Part shown: piece after piece, positions 34,400 through 43,872 of the stretch
Layout: each line of letters begins with the position of its first letter
How positions within the stretch are numbered: the stretch's first letter is position 1
From: Rhodobacteraceae bacterium UBA3069
GTDB taxonomy: Bacteria > Pseudomonadota > Alphaproteobacteria > Rhodobacterales > Rhodobacteraceae
DNA length: 64,000 nt
Assembly: GCA_002366795.1 (NCBI GenBank)
Contig: DFBX01000076.1
Span: 3,960 to 67,959 of the forward strand
Reading direction: 5' to 3'
The notes under the pieces: model-generated
The model's input: only the letters and a program-made list of their open reading frames with translations
The model's database searches: none
Told to the model about the DNA's origin: nothing
Program-made: the position numbers and the translations under genes

Positions 34400-35371
34400 A
34401 TGAAAGCCATCATTTGCAACGATTTCGCCCCGCTGGATCGGCTGGCCTATGACGAGGTGGCCGAACCTGTCGCCAAGGGGGCCGAGGTCGTGATCCGGTC
34501 CGAGGCGATGGGGGTCAATTTCCCCGATGGGCTTTTGGTGCAGGGTTTGTATCAGTCGCGCCCCGACCGGCCCTTTACCCCCGGTATGGAAGTCGCAGGC
34601 CTGGTCGAAGCCGTGGGGCCGGACGCAAAACGTCTGAAGGTCGGTGACCGGGTTGCCGCGATCTGCACGCTTGGCGGATACGCCGAAAAGGTCGCCGTGG
34701 ACGAGGCGCGCGTGTTCCCCATGCCCGACAACATGGATTACGCCGAGGCGACCGCGCTGTTGGTGGCCTACGGCACCTCGCATCACGCGCTGAAGCAGCG
34801 CGCGAATTTGCAGCCGGGCGAGGTTCTGGTGGTGTTTGGCGCGGCGGGGGCCACGGGCATTGCCGCGGTTCAGATCGGCAAGATCATGGGTGCGCGGGTG
34901 ATCGCCGTGGCATCCAGCGACGAGAAACGCCAGCTGGCCAAGGATGCCGGCGCGGACGAGGCGATCGGCTATGACAACCTGAAGGATGACATCAAGGCGC
35001 TGACCGGCGGCAAGGGTGCGGACGTGGTCTATGACGTGGTGGGGGGCGATGCCTTCAATGCGGCCACACGGTTCATGGCGCGCAATGGTCGGCTGTTGGT
35101 GATCGGTTTCGCAGGTGGCGAGATTCCGGAATTTCCGGTCAACTTGGCATTGGTCAAGGAATATGCCGTGGTCGGTGTGTTCTGGGGCAATTTCACCCGC
35201 TTTCAACCCGCTGACTACGCCGAGAACATGCGCGAGCTTTTCGGCTGGTATGAAAAGGGCAAGATCAAGCCGCTGATCGAGGGGCGCTATCCCTTGTCGA
35301 CCGCCGCCGATGTTCTGACCCGCGTGCTGAACCGTGGCGCGACCGGCAAGATCGCCCTGATCCCCGGCTAA
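34400..35371 (+). CDS. NADPH:quinone oxidoreductase-like MDR protein
   Basis: A 323-residue zinc-free medium-chain reductase of the QOR group. MKAIICNDFAPLDRLAY begins the GroES-like domain; VNFPDGLLVQGLYQSRPDRPFTPGMEVAGLV is typical. The Rossmann motif is VVFGAAGATGIAAVQIGKIMGARVIAVASSDEK, and the C-terminal NRGATGKIALIPG is a QOR hallmark. Genes of this type often lie next to acyl-CoA dehydrogenase and IclR genes in fatty-acid or aromatic catabolism. It is transcribed alone, toward the iclR stop 21 bp away. Confidence 0.88.
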   Translation: MKAIICNDFAPLDRLAYDEVAEPVAKGAEVVIRSEAMGVNFPDGLLVQGLYQSRPDRPFTPGMEVAGLVEAVGPDAKRLKVGDRVAAICTLGGYAEKVAVDEARVFPMPDNMDYAEATALLVAYGTSHHALKQRANLQPGEVLVVFGAAGATGIAAVQIGKIMGARVIAVASSDEKRQLAKDAGADEAIGYDNLKDDIKALTGGKGADVVYDVVGGDAFNAATRFMARNGRLLVIGFAGGEIPEFPVNLALVKEYAVVGVFWGNFTRFQPADYAENMRELFGWYEKGKIKPLIEGRYPLSTAADVLTRVLNRGATGKIALIPG

Positions 35372-35392
35372 AGGAAACAGGCCGCGACGGGA

Positions 35393-36217
35393 TCAATACC
35401 CGTTGCGGCTGACCATGTTGACCAGTTGCACCAACTTAGGGCCAAGCTCTTCTTCCAGCCGTTCGGGCGGCAGGATGTAGGCGGGGCCGCCAAGGTTGAA
35501 CGCCAGCATCGGCGCATCGCCTTGCGGCGCGCGGTAGGGCACCGATACGGCATGCACGTCGGTCTGCCATTTTCCGATCGAGGAATAGAAACCCTTGGTG
35601 CGGATCTGTTCGGCGGCGTCGGCGATCTCGTCCTCAAGGCGGGTGTAATCGTCAGGATAGCGTTCGCGGATGCGTTCCATGATCTGCTCGCGCTCAGCTT
35701 CGGTGCAGCCCACGATATAGGCGCGGCCCATGGCCGAGCGGGCCAGCGAAATGCGCGAGCCGACGTTCAGCTGCAGGGAAATCATACCCTTGGAGGCCCG
35801 CGCGCAGGCGATATAGGTCATGGTCATGTCATCGCGCCCGCCAAGCGCCACTAGCACCCCGTCGCCGCATTCATCGGCCAGCTGCTGCATATAGACCTGC
35901 GCGGTTTCCCGCACTTTCATCCCGCCAAGACAGGCGTATCCCAGTCCCAGAACCGGAATGCCCATGCGGTAGCGGCCGGTGCCTTCGTCATAGACCAGAT
36001 AGCCCAGTTTCAGCAGCGTGTAGGTCAGGCGCGACACGGTGGAATTGGGCAGGCCGGTGCGTTCGGCCAGTTCGCGGTTGCCTAGCCCCGCCTTGTCGTT
36101 CGGTGTGAAGGCCCGAAGGATGTCCAACCCGCGATGCAGGGCGGTGACAAACTGACGGTCGCCGTTGGCTTCGGCCTCGACGGCCTCGCTTGCGGAATCT
36201 GATGCGCGTTTTCTCAC
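35393..36217 (-). CDS. IclR-family transcriptional regulator
   Basis: A 274-residue regulator. The winged helix is at residues about 25-85 (ALHRGLDILRAFTPNDKAGLGNRELAERTGLPNSTVSRLTYTL), followed by the effector-binding GAF-like domain with VGSRISLARSAMGRAYI and PMLAFNLGGPAYILP. A GTG start at 36217 is preceded by AGGA. It is encoded 110 bp after an acyl-CoA ligase gene on the same strand. The likely targets are the surrounding catabolic operons and transporter, with a CoA thioester or free acid as effector; this is inferred from proximity. Confidence 0.9.
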   Translation of the reverse strand: MRKRASDSASEAVEAEANGDRQFVTALHRGLDILRAFTPNDKAGLGNRELAERTGLPNSTVSRLTYTLLKLGYLVYDEGTGRYRMGIPVLGLGYACLGGMKVRETAQVYMQQLADECGDGVLVALGGRDDMTMTYIACARASKGMISLQLNVGSRISLARSAMGRAYIVGCTEAEREQIMERIRERYPDDYTRLEDEIADAAEQIRTKGFYSSIGKWQTDVHAVSVPYRAPQGDAPMLAFNLGGPAYILPPERLEEELGPKLVQLVNMVSRNGY

Positions 36218-36327
36218 TTCGGTTTTCCTGACCCGTTTCTATTCACGTCGGTTGGGGAACGCGGAATTGCGTGCTGGTAAACGAACAAAGGCTTTGCGGT
36301 CAAGTGACGCAACGTCGCGATACTTCA

Positions 36328-38016
36328 TCACACGGCCTCCTGTGTGTTCTGGGACGCAGCAGCATCCCGTTCCGTCAATTCGCGCCAAAGCACCTTGCCC
36401 GCACCGCTTTTCGGCAGCGCATCGGTAAAGACAACAGATTTGGGGCATTTGTAGGCGGCCATTTCGGACCGGCACCATTGTATAACATCATTTTCCGTCA
36501 GTCGGGATTTCGCGGCGGGGGTGGGGACGACATAGGCCTTGACCGTTTCACCCCGACGTGGGTCTTGCGCCCCGATGATGCAGACCTCGGCAATATCGGG
36601 GTTGTGGTGCATCAGCGCCTCGACCTCGGCGGGCCAGACCTTGAAACCGCTGGCGTTGATCATCCGCTTCACGCGGTCGACCATGAAGAAATACCCCTCG
36701 GCGTCGTAATATCCCAGGTCGCCGGTGCGAAAGAATGTCTTTCCGTCATGTTCGAAAAACACCTTGGCGGTTTCCTCGGGGCGGTTCCAATACCCTTTGA
36801 AGACCTGACGCGCGTGGGTGACGATCTCTCCCACCTCGCCGGGGCCCATTTCAACGCCGGTTTCCACATCCATCACGCGGCTGTCCACATCGAACATGGG
36901 GATGCCAAGGCATTGCCGCTTGGGCGCTTGCACCGGATTGGTGTGGGTGGCGGCAATGGTTTCGGACATGCCGTAGCCTTCGATATAGTCCAGACCTGTG
37001 ATGTCTTTCAGCCGTTTCGCAATGGCCTCTGGCATGGCCGCACCGCCACCGCCGATGGCGTTCAGGCTGCCTAGGTCATAGCTGTCCACATCCGGGTCAT
37101 TCACCAGATCAATCGCCATGGTCGTAATCGACCGCCATCGGGTCACGCGGTGCCGTTTGATCAGTTCCGCCGCCGTTGCGCGATTCCAGCGCGACATCAG
37201 CACGATGGTTCCGCCGCTGGCAATCGGCCCATTCATCGAGTTTTGCATCCCCGTCACATGGAACAGCGGCAGGGTCGCAAGGCTAATGTCGTTCTCGTCC
37301 ATCGGGTTCCATTGCAGGCCGCCCTTGTTGGTCACCTGCACTGTGTAATGGGTATGCATACAGCCCTTGGGCTGGCCGGTCGTGCCTGACGAATAAGGGA
37401 TCACGCACAGGTCATCCGGCCCCGCCGTATGCGGCGTGGGGGCGTAACCCGCCGCCATTGCATCGGCCCAGCGGGTGACGCCGCGGCCGGTCGCGTCCGC
37501 TGGGTCCAACTGGTCCAGCGGGGCTGGCAGTGGAATATCGCAATCGGGGTCGGCCAGATCGCCACAGGTTGCCGCCAGAACGGATTTCAGCGCACCCTCT
37601 TCGATCAGTGGGATTAGGGAGGGCAGCAGGTCTTGCCCTGCCAGCACCACATTCGCGCCTGTGTCGGCCACGTAGTGTTCCAGTTCGGCGTGGCGGGACA
37701 TGGGGTTCACGGGGATCACCACCGCATCTGATCGCAGAATGGCGTAATAGCCGACCACGAATTGCGGCGCGTTTTGCATATACAGCAGCACGCGGTCGCC
37801 CTTGGCTACGCCTTGCGCTTGCAGCCATCCGGCCAGCTTGTCGACCATATCGCCCAGTTCGGCATAGGTGATCGTGCGCCCGTGATAGATCAGCGCGGGG
37901 CGTTCGGGGTAGCGCGCAACGCTGTCCGCAAGGTTCTGCCAGACAGATTGCGCGGGCACGTCCAGTTCCTTGGAAACATTGGCGGGCCAGACGCCCATGT
38001 GACGGTCGAATGTCAT
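36328..38016 (-). CDS. AMP-forming long-chain acyl-CoA ligase
   Basis: A 562-residue adenylate-forming enzyme. IPYSSGTTGQPKGCMHTHYT is the core motif near residue 215. EGYGMSETIAATHTNP, FFRTGDLGYYDAEGYFFMVDRVKRMINASGFKVWPAEVE and SGAGKVLWREL (catalytic Lys) follow. It belongs to a different subgroup from the ligase at 32513. It is cotranscribed with the SDR 6 bp upstream. With two ligases the island may process two related acids or an acid and its degradation product. Confidence 0.9.
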   Translation of the reverse strand: MTFDRHMGVWPANVSKELDVPAQSVWQNLADSVARYPERPALIYHGRTITYAELGDMVDKLAGWLQAQGVAKGDRVLLYMQNAPQFVVGYYAILRSDAVVIPVNPMSRHAELEHYVADTGANVVLAGQDLLPSLIPLIEEGALKSVLAATCGDLADPDCDIPLPAPLDQLDPADATGRGVTRWADAMAAGYAPTPHTAGPDDLCVIPYSSGTTGQPKGCMHTHYTVQVTNKGGLQWNPMDENDISLATLPLFHVTGMQNSMNGPIASGGTIVLMSRWNRATAAELIKRHRVTRWRSITTMAIDLVNDPDVDSYDLGSLNAIGGGGAAMPEAIAKRLKDITGLDYIEGYGMSETIAATHTNPVQAPKRQCLGIPMFDVDSRVMDVETGVEMGPGEVGEIVTHARQVFKGYWNRPEETAKVFFEHDGKTFFRTGDLGYYDAEGYFFMVDRVKRMINASGFKVWPAEVEALMHHNPDIAEVCIIGAQDPRRGETVKAYVVPTPAAKSRLTENDVIQWCRSEMAAYKCPKSVVFTDALPKSGAGKVLWRELTERDAAASQNTQEAV

Positions 38017-38022
38017 TGTCGG

Positions 38023-38796
38023 TCAGACCTTCATTCCGGGCATATTCAGCGAGGCGGTGTTGCCGCCATCGACGGGCAAAGCCTGCCCGGTGACGAAGCT
38101 GGCATCGTCCGAGGCAAGAAAGGCGATGGCCGCAGCGATTTCCCAAGGCTTGCCAAAGCGGCGCAGCTCGGCCCGTTTGCCCAGCTTGTCCTCTTTTCCC
38201 GCGCCGCGCGCGTAGTCAAAGACCGGCTTGGTCATGCCGGTTTCCACAAGGCCGGGGCAGACCGCGTTCACGCGGATACCGTATTGGCCCAGATCGCAGG
38301 CGGTGGTCTGCGTCAGGCTGATCACCCCCGCCTTGGAGGCGGAATAGATATTGCCCCCCGCGCCTGACCGGATGCCCGCAACCGATGCCGTGTTCACGAT
38401 GGCCCCGCCTTGTCCGCGTTCGATCATGCCGGGGGCGACGGCCTGGGTGAAATAGGCAGGTCCGCGCAGGTTCACACCCAGCACGCGGTCCCAGTCTGCA
38501 TTGTCTACCTGGTGGATCGGCGCATGCGAACAGGCAACGCCCGCATTGTTGCACAGCACGTCGATATGCCCGTATTTCGCCAGAACATTGTTCACGCAGG
38601 CACGCACCTGCGCCTCGTCCGAGACATCGCAGCCGATGGCGATATGATCGCCTTCGGGCATTGCTTCCTTCAAGGCGGCCTCGTTCACGTCTACCAATGC
38701 AACCTTCGCGCCTTCGGACGCCAACCGCGCAGCGGTGGCGCGGCCGATGCCGCTGGATGCGCCGGTGACGACGGCGATCTTCCCGTCAAATCTCAC
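38023..38796 (-). CDS. SDR family oxidoreductase
   Basis: A 257-residue classical SDR. It has TGASSGIGRATAARLASEGA, VDVNEAAL (acidic end of the second strand, suggesting NAD), NNAGVACSHAP, the catalytic YSASKAGVISL, and VCPGLVETGM. It leads a two-gene unit with the acyl-CoA ligase 36328-38016, so it may oxidise an alcohol or hydroxy acid that the ligase then activates. The gap to cbbR (38797-38899) shows no gene. Confidence 0.86.
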   Translation of the reverse strand: MRFDGKIAVVTGASSGIGRATAARLASEGAKVALVDVNEAALKEAMPEGDHIAIGCDVSDEAQVRACVNNVLAKYGHIDVLCNNAGVACSHAPIHQVDNADWDRVLGVNLRGPAYFTQAVAPGMIERGQGGAIVNTASVAGIRSGAGGNIYSASKAGVISLTQTTACDLGQYGIRVNAVCPGLVETGMTKPVFDYARGAGKEDKLGKRAELRRFGKPWEIAAAIAFLASDDASFVTGQALPVDGGNTASLNMPGMKV

Positions 38797-38899
38797 CCGT
38801 TATGTCCTTCCTTATTAGAGGACAGGTTGGCACAGGATTTGCCGCCAATCAATACTGTGAAATAAAATTCCGCACGGCGGGATGCTGCGCCTGCGGCAA

Positions 38900-39823
38900 T
38901 CAAAGGCGCGGCAAGAAGCGCCCGTGTTGCTTCATGATATAGCCCCGCACCGTTGCGATCGTGGGCGTCATTTCCTGATCTTCACGGTGCAACAGATACC
39001 ACTGCCGCAAGATCGGCAGCGTATCGCCCTTCAGCGCGACCAGCCGCCCGGCCCGCAATTCATCTGTTACCGTGTGCTGTGATATCATGGCGATGCCCAG
39101 CCCCGCCATCACCGCCTGCTTGATCGTCTCATTCGATCCCATTTCGATCAGGCGGTATAGCTGCCCGTCGCCGATCCGGTCCAGGTAGCGGGTCATCAGG
39201 ATGCGCGTGCCCGACCCCTGTTCACGGGCGATGAACGTTTCATTCATCAGGTCCTCGGCGGTGACGCGCTCACGCCCGGCAAGCGGATGATCGGGCGGGG
39301 CGATAATGACATGGGGATGCTCGCCAACCGGGTCCGCCGTTACTGCGGGGTTGCGGGGCGGCCGGCCCATGATCGCCAGTTCGATGGCGCGGCTTTGCAG
39401 GGCGCTGATGATGAAATCGCGGTTGCCCACCTTCAGGATCACCTCGATCATGGGGAATTGCCGCTGGATGTCGGCCACCAGCGCGGGGGCAAAGTACTTG
39501 CCGGTGGACACCACGCCCAGAACCACAACGCCGGACTGGCCTGACCCAAGGGCACGCAGTTTCTCGACGCAGGATTGCAGCGCGGTTTCGATCACGCGCT
39601 CTGCCTCCAGCACGGCGCGGCCCTCGGCGGTCAGATGCGCCCCGGCCGCGCCGGACCGTGTCACCAGCGTGCAGTTCAGGTTGTTTTCAAGGCTGCGCAA
39701 CTGGGTATGCACGGCGGGCGGCGTCAGCGATAACATCTCGGCCGCCTGCGCGATGGAGCCGTTGTCCGACACTGCCCTGAGCGCGCGCAGCTGCTTTAGC
39801 GTGATGGTTTCGATCCGGGGCAT
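38900..39823 (-). CDS. cbbR: LysR-type Calvin-cycle regulator CbbR
   Basis: A 307-residue LysR regulator. The N-terminal helix-turn-helix is ITLKQLRALRAVSDNGSIAQAAEMLSLTPPAVHTQLRSLE. The effector domain contains VVLGVVSTGKYFAPALVADIQRQFP, typical of CbbR. It is divergent from cbbF with 104 bp between starts. CbbR proteins respond to metabolites such as RuBP or NADPH and activate the cbb operon through TNA-N7-TNA sites, two of which can be seen in the gap. Confidence 0.93.
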   Translation of the reverse strand: MPRIETITLKQLRALRAVSDNGSIAQAAEMLSLTPPAVHTQLRSLENNLNCTLVTRSGAAGAHLTAEGRAVLEAERVIETALQSCVEKLRALGSGQSGVVVLGVVSTGKYFAPALVADIQRQFPMIEVILKVGNRDFIISALQSRAIELAIMGRPPRNPAVTADPVGEHPHVIIAPPDHPLAGRERVTAEDLMNETFIAREQGSGTRILMTRYLDRIGDGQLYRLIEMGSNETIKQAVMAGLGIAMISQHTVTDELRAGRLVALKGDTLPILRQWYLLHREDQEMTPTIATVRGYIMKQHGRFLPRL

Positions 39824-39836
39824 TAAATTGCCTTTA
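39824..39836. promoter_or_regulatory. candidate CbbR-binding site 1
   Basis: TAA-N7-TTA (TAAATTGCCTTTA) matches the TNA-N7-TNA CbbR consensus. It abuts the cbbR start codon, suiting autorepression and activation of the divergent operon. Confidence 0.6.
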
Positions 39837-39853
39837 ATGCAGAGAATAAATTA

Positions 39854-39866
39854 TTAAATTTTCTTA
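39854..39866. promoter_or_regulatory. candidate CbbR-binding site 2
   Basis: TTA-N7-TTA (TTAAATTTTCTTA) again fits TNA-N7-TNA. It starts exactly 30 bp from site 1, close to three helical turns, so both sites would face the same side of DNA as expected for a LysR tetramer. Confidence 0.6.
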
Positions 39867-39927
39867 CCCCTGCCGACGTGCCAAAACAAGGGCGTTGCAA
39901 CACATCACCAAGAATCGGAACCCTGCC

Positions 39928-40935
39928 ATGAGCGCCCAAACCCCTGTCATATCGTCTGATCTGATCCCCGCCGCACTGACCCCCGTGATCGAGGCGCTTT
40001 GCGCTGTCTCCGTGGATGTTGCCGCCGTGATCGCGCGTGGTCCGCTGGGGCAGTCCTTGGGTAGCCTTGTGGGTGAAAACACAGATGGTGACAGCCAGAA
40101 GGCGCTGGACGTTCTGTGCGACGAGATGTTCGCCGCCGAGCTGAAAAAGACAGACGTGCGCTTCTATGCCTCGGAAGAGCAGGAAGAAGTCGTCACCCTG
40201 AACCCGAACGGCAAATACGCGCTGGCCATCGACCCGCTGGACGGCTCGTCCAACATCGACGTGAACGTATCCATCGGCACCATCTTTTCGATATTCGAAG
40301 CCAAGGAAGGCGACAAGGAAAGTTTCCTTCGCCCCGCGAATGAACAACTGGCTGGCGGCTATGTGGTGTACGGCCCGCAAACGTCGCTGGTGGTGACGTT
40401 TGGCAATGGCACGCTGATGTTCGTGCTGGACCCCGCGGACAAGACCTTCAAGCTGGTGAATGACAAGGTGATGGTCCCGGCCACCTCTAAAGAATTTGCC
40501 ATCAACGCGTCGAACTACCGCCACTGGACCAAGCCGGTGCGCGCCTATATCGCCGATTGCCTCGCCGGTCAGGAAGGGCCGCGCGACAAGGATTTCAACA
40601 TGCGTTGGGTCGGTAGCTTGGTTGCGGAAACGCACCGCATCCTGACCCGTGGAGGCATCTTCCTTTACCCCGGCGACAGCCGCAAAGGATATGAATCCGG
40701 TCGCCTGCGCATGATCTACGAATGTGCGCCGATCGCGTTCCTGATCGAACAGGCGGGTGGCGTCGCCACCGATGGCGCAGACCCGATCATGGGCCAGCAG
40801 GCCGACAGCCTGCACGCCCGTATTCCACTTGTTTTCGGCAGCGCGGAGAAAGTGAACCGCGTTGCCGCCTATCACGACTTGCCTGAGCAGGAGGTTTCGG
40901 CCCTCTTCGGGGACCGCGGATTGTTCCGCGGGTAA
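39928..40935 (+). CDS. cbbF: class I fructose-1,6-bisphosphatase CbbF
   Basis: A 335-residue enzyme that hydrolyses fructose-1,6-bisphosphate (and in some bacteria sedoheptulose-1,7-bisphosphate) in the regenerative phase of the Calvin cycle. YASEEQEEVV and YALAIDPLDGSSNIDVN hold the metal ligands; GGIFLYPGDSRKGYESGRLRMIYECAP is the sugar-phosphate site. I chose the ATG at 39928 (MSAQTPV); an upstream in-frame ATG at 39895 lacks homology. It opens the operon. Confidence 0.95.
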   Translation: MSAQTPVISSDLIPAALTPVIEALCAVSVDVAAVIARGPLGQSLGSLVGENTDGDSQKALDVLCDEMFAAELKKTDVRFYASEEQEEVVTLNPNGKYALAIDPLDGSSNIDVNVSIGTIFSIFEAKEGDKESFLRPANEQLAGGYVVYGPQTSLVVTFGNGTLMFVLDPADKTFKLVNDKVMVPATSKEFAINASNYRHWTKPVRAYIADCLAGQEGPRDKDFNMRWVGSLVAETHRILTRGGIFLYPGDSRKGYESGRLRMIYECAPIAFLIEQAGGVATDGADPIMGQQADSLHARIPLVFGSAEKVNRVAAYHDLPEQEVSALFGDRGLFRG

Positions 40936-40984
40936 ACCCTGATCCAGCTCTGCCGCAGGTCCGGTCTTTGGGAGGAGAACCGGA

Positions 40985-41857
40985 ATGAGCAGAAAGCATC
41001 CGATCATCTCGGTCACCGGCAGTTCCGGTGCAGGGACATCAACGGTGAAATCGACATTCGACCAGATTTTCCGCCGCGAAGGAATTTCTGCCGTGTCGAT
41101 AGAAGGCGATGCCTTTCACCGTTTCGACCGCGCCGCGATGAAGGCAAAGCTGGAGGCCCGCAAGGCCGCAGGCGATGAAACATTCAGCCACTTTTCCTAT
41201 GATGCCAACGAACTGGCGGCCTTGGAAGGCGTGTTCCGCGACTACGGCGCTACCGGCCTTGGCAAGACCCGCCACTATGTTCACGACGATGAAGAGGCGG
41301 AACGCTTTGGCGTGCCCCCCGGCCATTTCACCGGATGGGAAGATTTCGAATCCGGTTCCGACCTGTTGTTCTACGAAGGGCTGCACGGGGCCGTTGTGAA
41401 TGATGATGTGAACATCGCATCCCATGCCGATCTGAAAATCGGCGTGGTGCCGGTAATCAACCTTGAATGGATACAAAAAATCCATCGCGACAAGGACAAG
41501 CGCGGCTACACCACCGAGGCCGTGACCGACACGATCCTGCGCCGGATGCACGCCTATGTGCATTGCATCTGCCCGCAGTTCATCGAAACCGATGTGAATT
41601 TCCAGCGGGTTCCCGTTGTCGACACCTCGGACCCGTTCGTCGCGCGCTGGATTCCCACGCCGGATGAATCGCTGGTCGTGATCCGGTTCAAGAACCCGCG
41701 CGGAATCGATTTCCCCTACCTGACCTCGATGGTCCAGGGCAGCTGGATGAGCCGCGCGAATTCCATCGTGATCCCCGGCGGCAAGATGGATCTGGCGATG
41801 CAACTGATCTTTACCCCGATGGTGCATCGACTGGTGCAGGAAAGCCGCAAGGCGTGA
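40985..41857 (+). CDS. cbbP: phosphoribulokinase CbbP
   Basis: A 290-residue class I (octameric, bacterial) phosphoribulokinase that makes ribulose-1,5-bisphosphate from ribulose-5-phosphate and ATP. The P-loop GSSGAGTST is at residues 12-20. GDAFHRFDR holds the catalytic Asp region, and HFTGWEDFESGSDLLFYEGLHG the Walker B-like segment. GGAGGAG precedes the ATG. This enzyme and RuBisCO define a functional Calvin cycle. Confidence 0.96.
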   Translation: MSRKHPIISVTGSSGAGTSTVKSTFDQIFRREGISAVSIEGDAFHRFDRAAMKAKLEARKAAGDETFSHFSYDANELAALEGVFRDYGATGLGKTRHYVHDDEEAERFGVPPGHFTGWEDFESGSDLLFYEGLHGAVVNDDVNIASHADLKIGVVPVINLEWIQKIHRDKDKRGYTTEAVTDTILRRMHAYVHCICPQFIETDVNFQRVPVVDTSDPFVARWIPTPDESLVVIRFKNPRGIDFPYLTSMVQGSWMSRANSIVIPGGKMDLAMQLIFTPMVHRLVQESRKA

Positions 41858-41871
41858 ACGGAGGATATGTC

Positions 41872-43863
41872 ATGAACAAGCAAACCCCGATTTCCGCCGC
41901 GCAGGAGGATCGCATGGCAAACGCCATCCGCGCCCTGAGCATGGACGCGGTGCAGGCCGCCAATTCCGGCCACCCCGGCGCGCCGATGGGCATGGCCGAT
42001 GTGGCCACCGTGTTGTTTTCGCGTTTCGTGAACGTGGACCCGGCGGCGGACCATTGGCCCGACCGCGACCGCTTCGTGATGAGCGCGGGGCATGGCTCCA
42101 TGCTGGTTTACGCGATCAATCACCTGCTGGGCTATGACGACATGGGTATGGACCAGTTGCGCAACTTCCGCCAGATGGGCGCGCGCACGGCAGGCCACCC
42201 CGAATATGGCCATGCCAAGGGGATCGAGACCACGACTGGCCCGCTGGGGCAGGGCATCACCACCGCCGTCGGCATGGCGCTGGGCGAGCGGATGGCGAAT
42301 GCCCGTTTCGGTGACGACCTGGTTGACCACCACACTTACGTGATCGCCGGCGATGGCTGCCTGATGGAGGGGATTTCCCACGAAGCCATTGATTTCGCCG
42401 GCCATATGAAGCTGGGCCGCCTGATCGTAATGTGGGACGACAACAATGTCACCATCGACGGCAAGGCCGATCTGTCCACCTCGACCGACCAGCTGGCGCG
42501 GTTTGCCGCAAGCGGTTGGCACGTTGCCCGCGTGGACGGGCATGACAAGGACGCCGTGGCGGGTGCCATTGCAGCGGCGCGGGCCGATGATCGCCCCTCG
42601 CTCATCGCTTGCAAGACCGTGATCGGCATGGGCGCGCCCAACAAGGCGGGCACCAGCGGCGTGCATGGCGCGCCCTTGGGGGATGAAGAAATCGCCGCCA
42701 CCCGCGCTGCGCTGGGTTGGGATGCAGCGCCGTTCGAAGTGCCGCAAGATGTCTATGACGGTTGGCACGCCGCCGCGAAGCGCGGACAGGCGGCGCGCAA
42801 AACATGGGAGGACCGGCTGGCCGCGTCCGCATCTGCAGATGCTTTCCGCGCCGCTCAACAGCTCGCCGACGCCAAGGCGCTGCACGCGGCGATGAACGCC
42901 TACAAGGCGCAACTATCTGCCGATGCGCCCAAGGTCGCTACCCGCAAGGCCAGCGAAATGGCGCTGGAGGTGGTGAATGCCGCGCTGCCCAACACCGTGG
43001 GCGGATCGGCTGACCTGACCGGATCGAACCTTACGAAAACCAAGGGGCAAACCCCCGTCACGCCCGGTGACTATTCCGGTGATTACATCCACTACGGTAT
43101 CCGCGAACATGGCATGGCCGCGATCATGAACGGGCTTGCGCTGCACGGGGGCTTCAAACCCTATGGCGGCACCTTCCTAGCCTTTGCCGATTACTGCCGC
43201 CCCGCCATTCGCCTGTCGGCGCTGATGGGCGTGCCGGTGACGTATGTGATGACGCATGATTCAATCGGTCTGGGCGAAGATGGTCCGACCCACCAGCCGG
43301 TCGAACATGTCGCCAGCCTGCGGGCCATTCCCAACCTGATGACCTTCCGCCCCGCCGATGCGGTGGAAACGGCCGAGGCGTGGGGGATTGCGATGACCGC
43401 TGAACGCGCGCCCTCGGTGCTGTGCCTGTCGCGGCAGGGGCTGCCCACCGTGCGCACGGCCCATACCGATGCGAACCTGGCTGCCAAGGGCGCATATGTC
43501 CTGCGCGAGGCGAATGGTGCGCGCGACGTGACCCTGATCGCCACCGGATCCGAGGTGGAAATCGCCCTGAAGGCCGCCGACCTGCTGACCGACAAGGGCG
43601 TGAAAGTGGCCGTTGTGTCCGCCCCCTGTTTCGAGCTGTTCGAACAGCAATCCGCCGATTATCGCCGCCCAACACTGGGCACCGCCCCGCGTGTCGGGGT
43701 CGAGGCCGCGATATGTCAAGGTTGGGGGCCGCTTCTGGGCGACAACTCTGCCTTTGTCGGGATGACAGGTTTCGGCGCATCCGCGCCGGCGGACGAGCTG
43801 TACCAACATTTCGGGATCACCCCTGAGGCCGTGGCCAAGGCCGCGCAGTCCCTGATGAGCTAA
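41872..43863 (+). CDS. cbbT: transketolase CbbT
   Basis: A 663-residue ThDP enzyme that exchanges two-carbon units among sugar phosphates. SGHPGAPMGMAD, GPLGQGITTAVGMA and the ThDP motif GDGCLMEGISHEA through WDDNNVTIDG (about 150-195) are visible. The pyrimidine domain has THDSIGLGEDGPTHQPVEH with substrate-binding His. CGGAGG precedes the ATG at 41872. It follows cbbP by 14 bp. Confidence 0.96.
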   Translation: MNKQTPISAAQEDRMANAIRALSMDAVQAANSGHPGAPMGMADVATVLFSRFVNVDPAADHWPDRDRFVMSAGHGSMLVYAINHLLGYDDMGMDQLRNFRQMGARTAGHPEYGHAKGIETTTGPLGQGITTAVGMALGERMANARFGDDLVDHHTYVIAGDGCLMEGISHEAIDFAGHMKLGRLIVMWDDNNVTIDGKADLSTSTDQLARFAASGWHVARVDGHDKDAVAGAIAAARADDRPSLIACKTVIGMGAPNKAGTSGVHGAPLGDEEIAATRAALGWDAAPFEVPQDVYDGWHAAAKRGQAARKTWEDRLAASASADAFRAAQQLADAKALHAAMNAYKAQLSADAPKVATRKASEMALEVVNAALPNTVGGSADLTGSNLTKTKGQTPVTPGDYSGDYIHYGIREHGMAAIMNGLALHGGFKPYGGTFLAFADYCRPAIRLSALMGVPVTYVMTHDSIGLGEDGPTHQPVEHVASLRAIPNLMTFRPADAVETAEAWGIAMTAERAPSVLCLSRQGLPTVRTAHTDANLAAKGAYVLREANGARDVTLIATGSEVEIALKAADLLTDKGVKVAVVSAPCFELFEQQSADYRRPTLGTAPRVGVEAAICQGWGPLLGDNSAFVGMTGFGASAPADELYQHFGITPEAVAKAAQSLMS

Positions 43864-43872
43864 GGAGCAACC

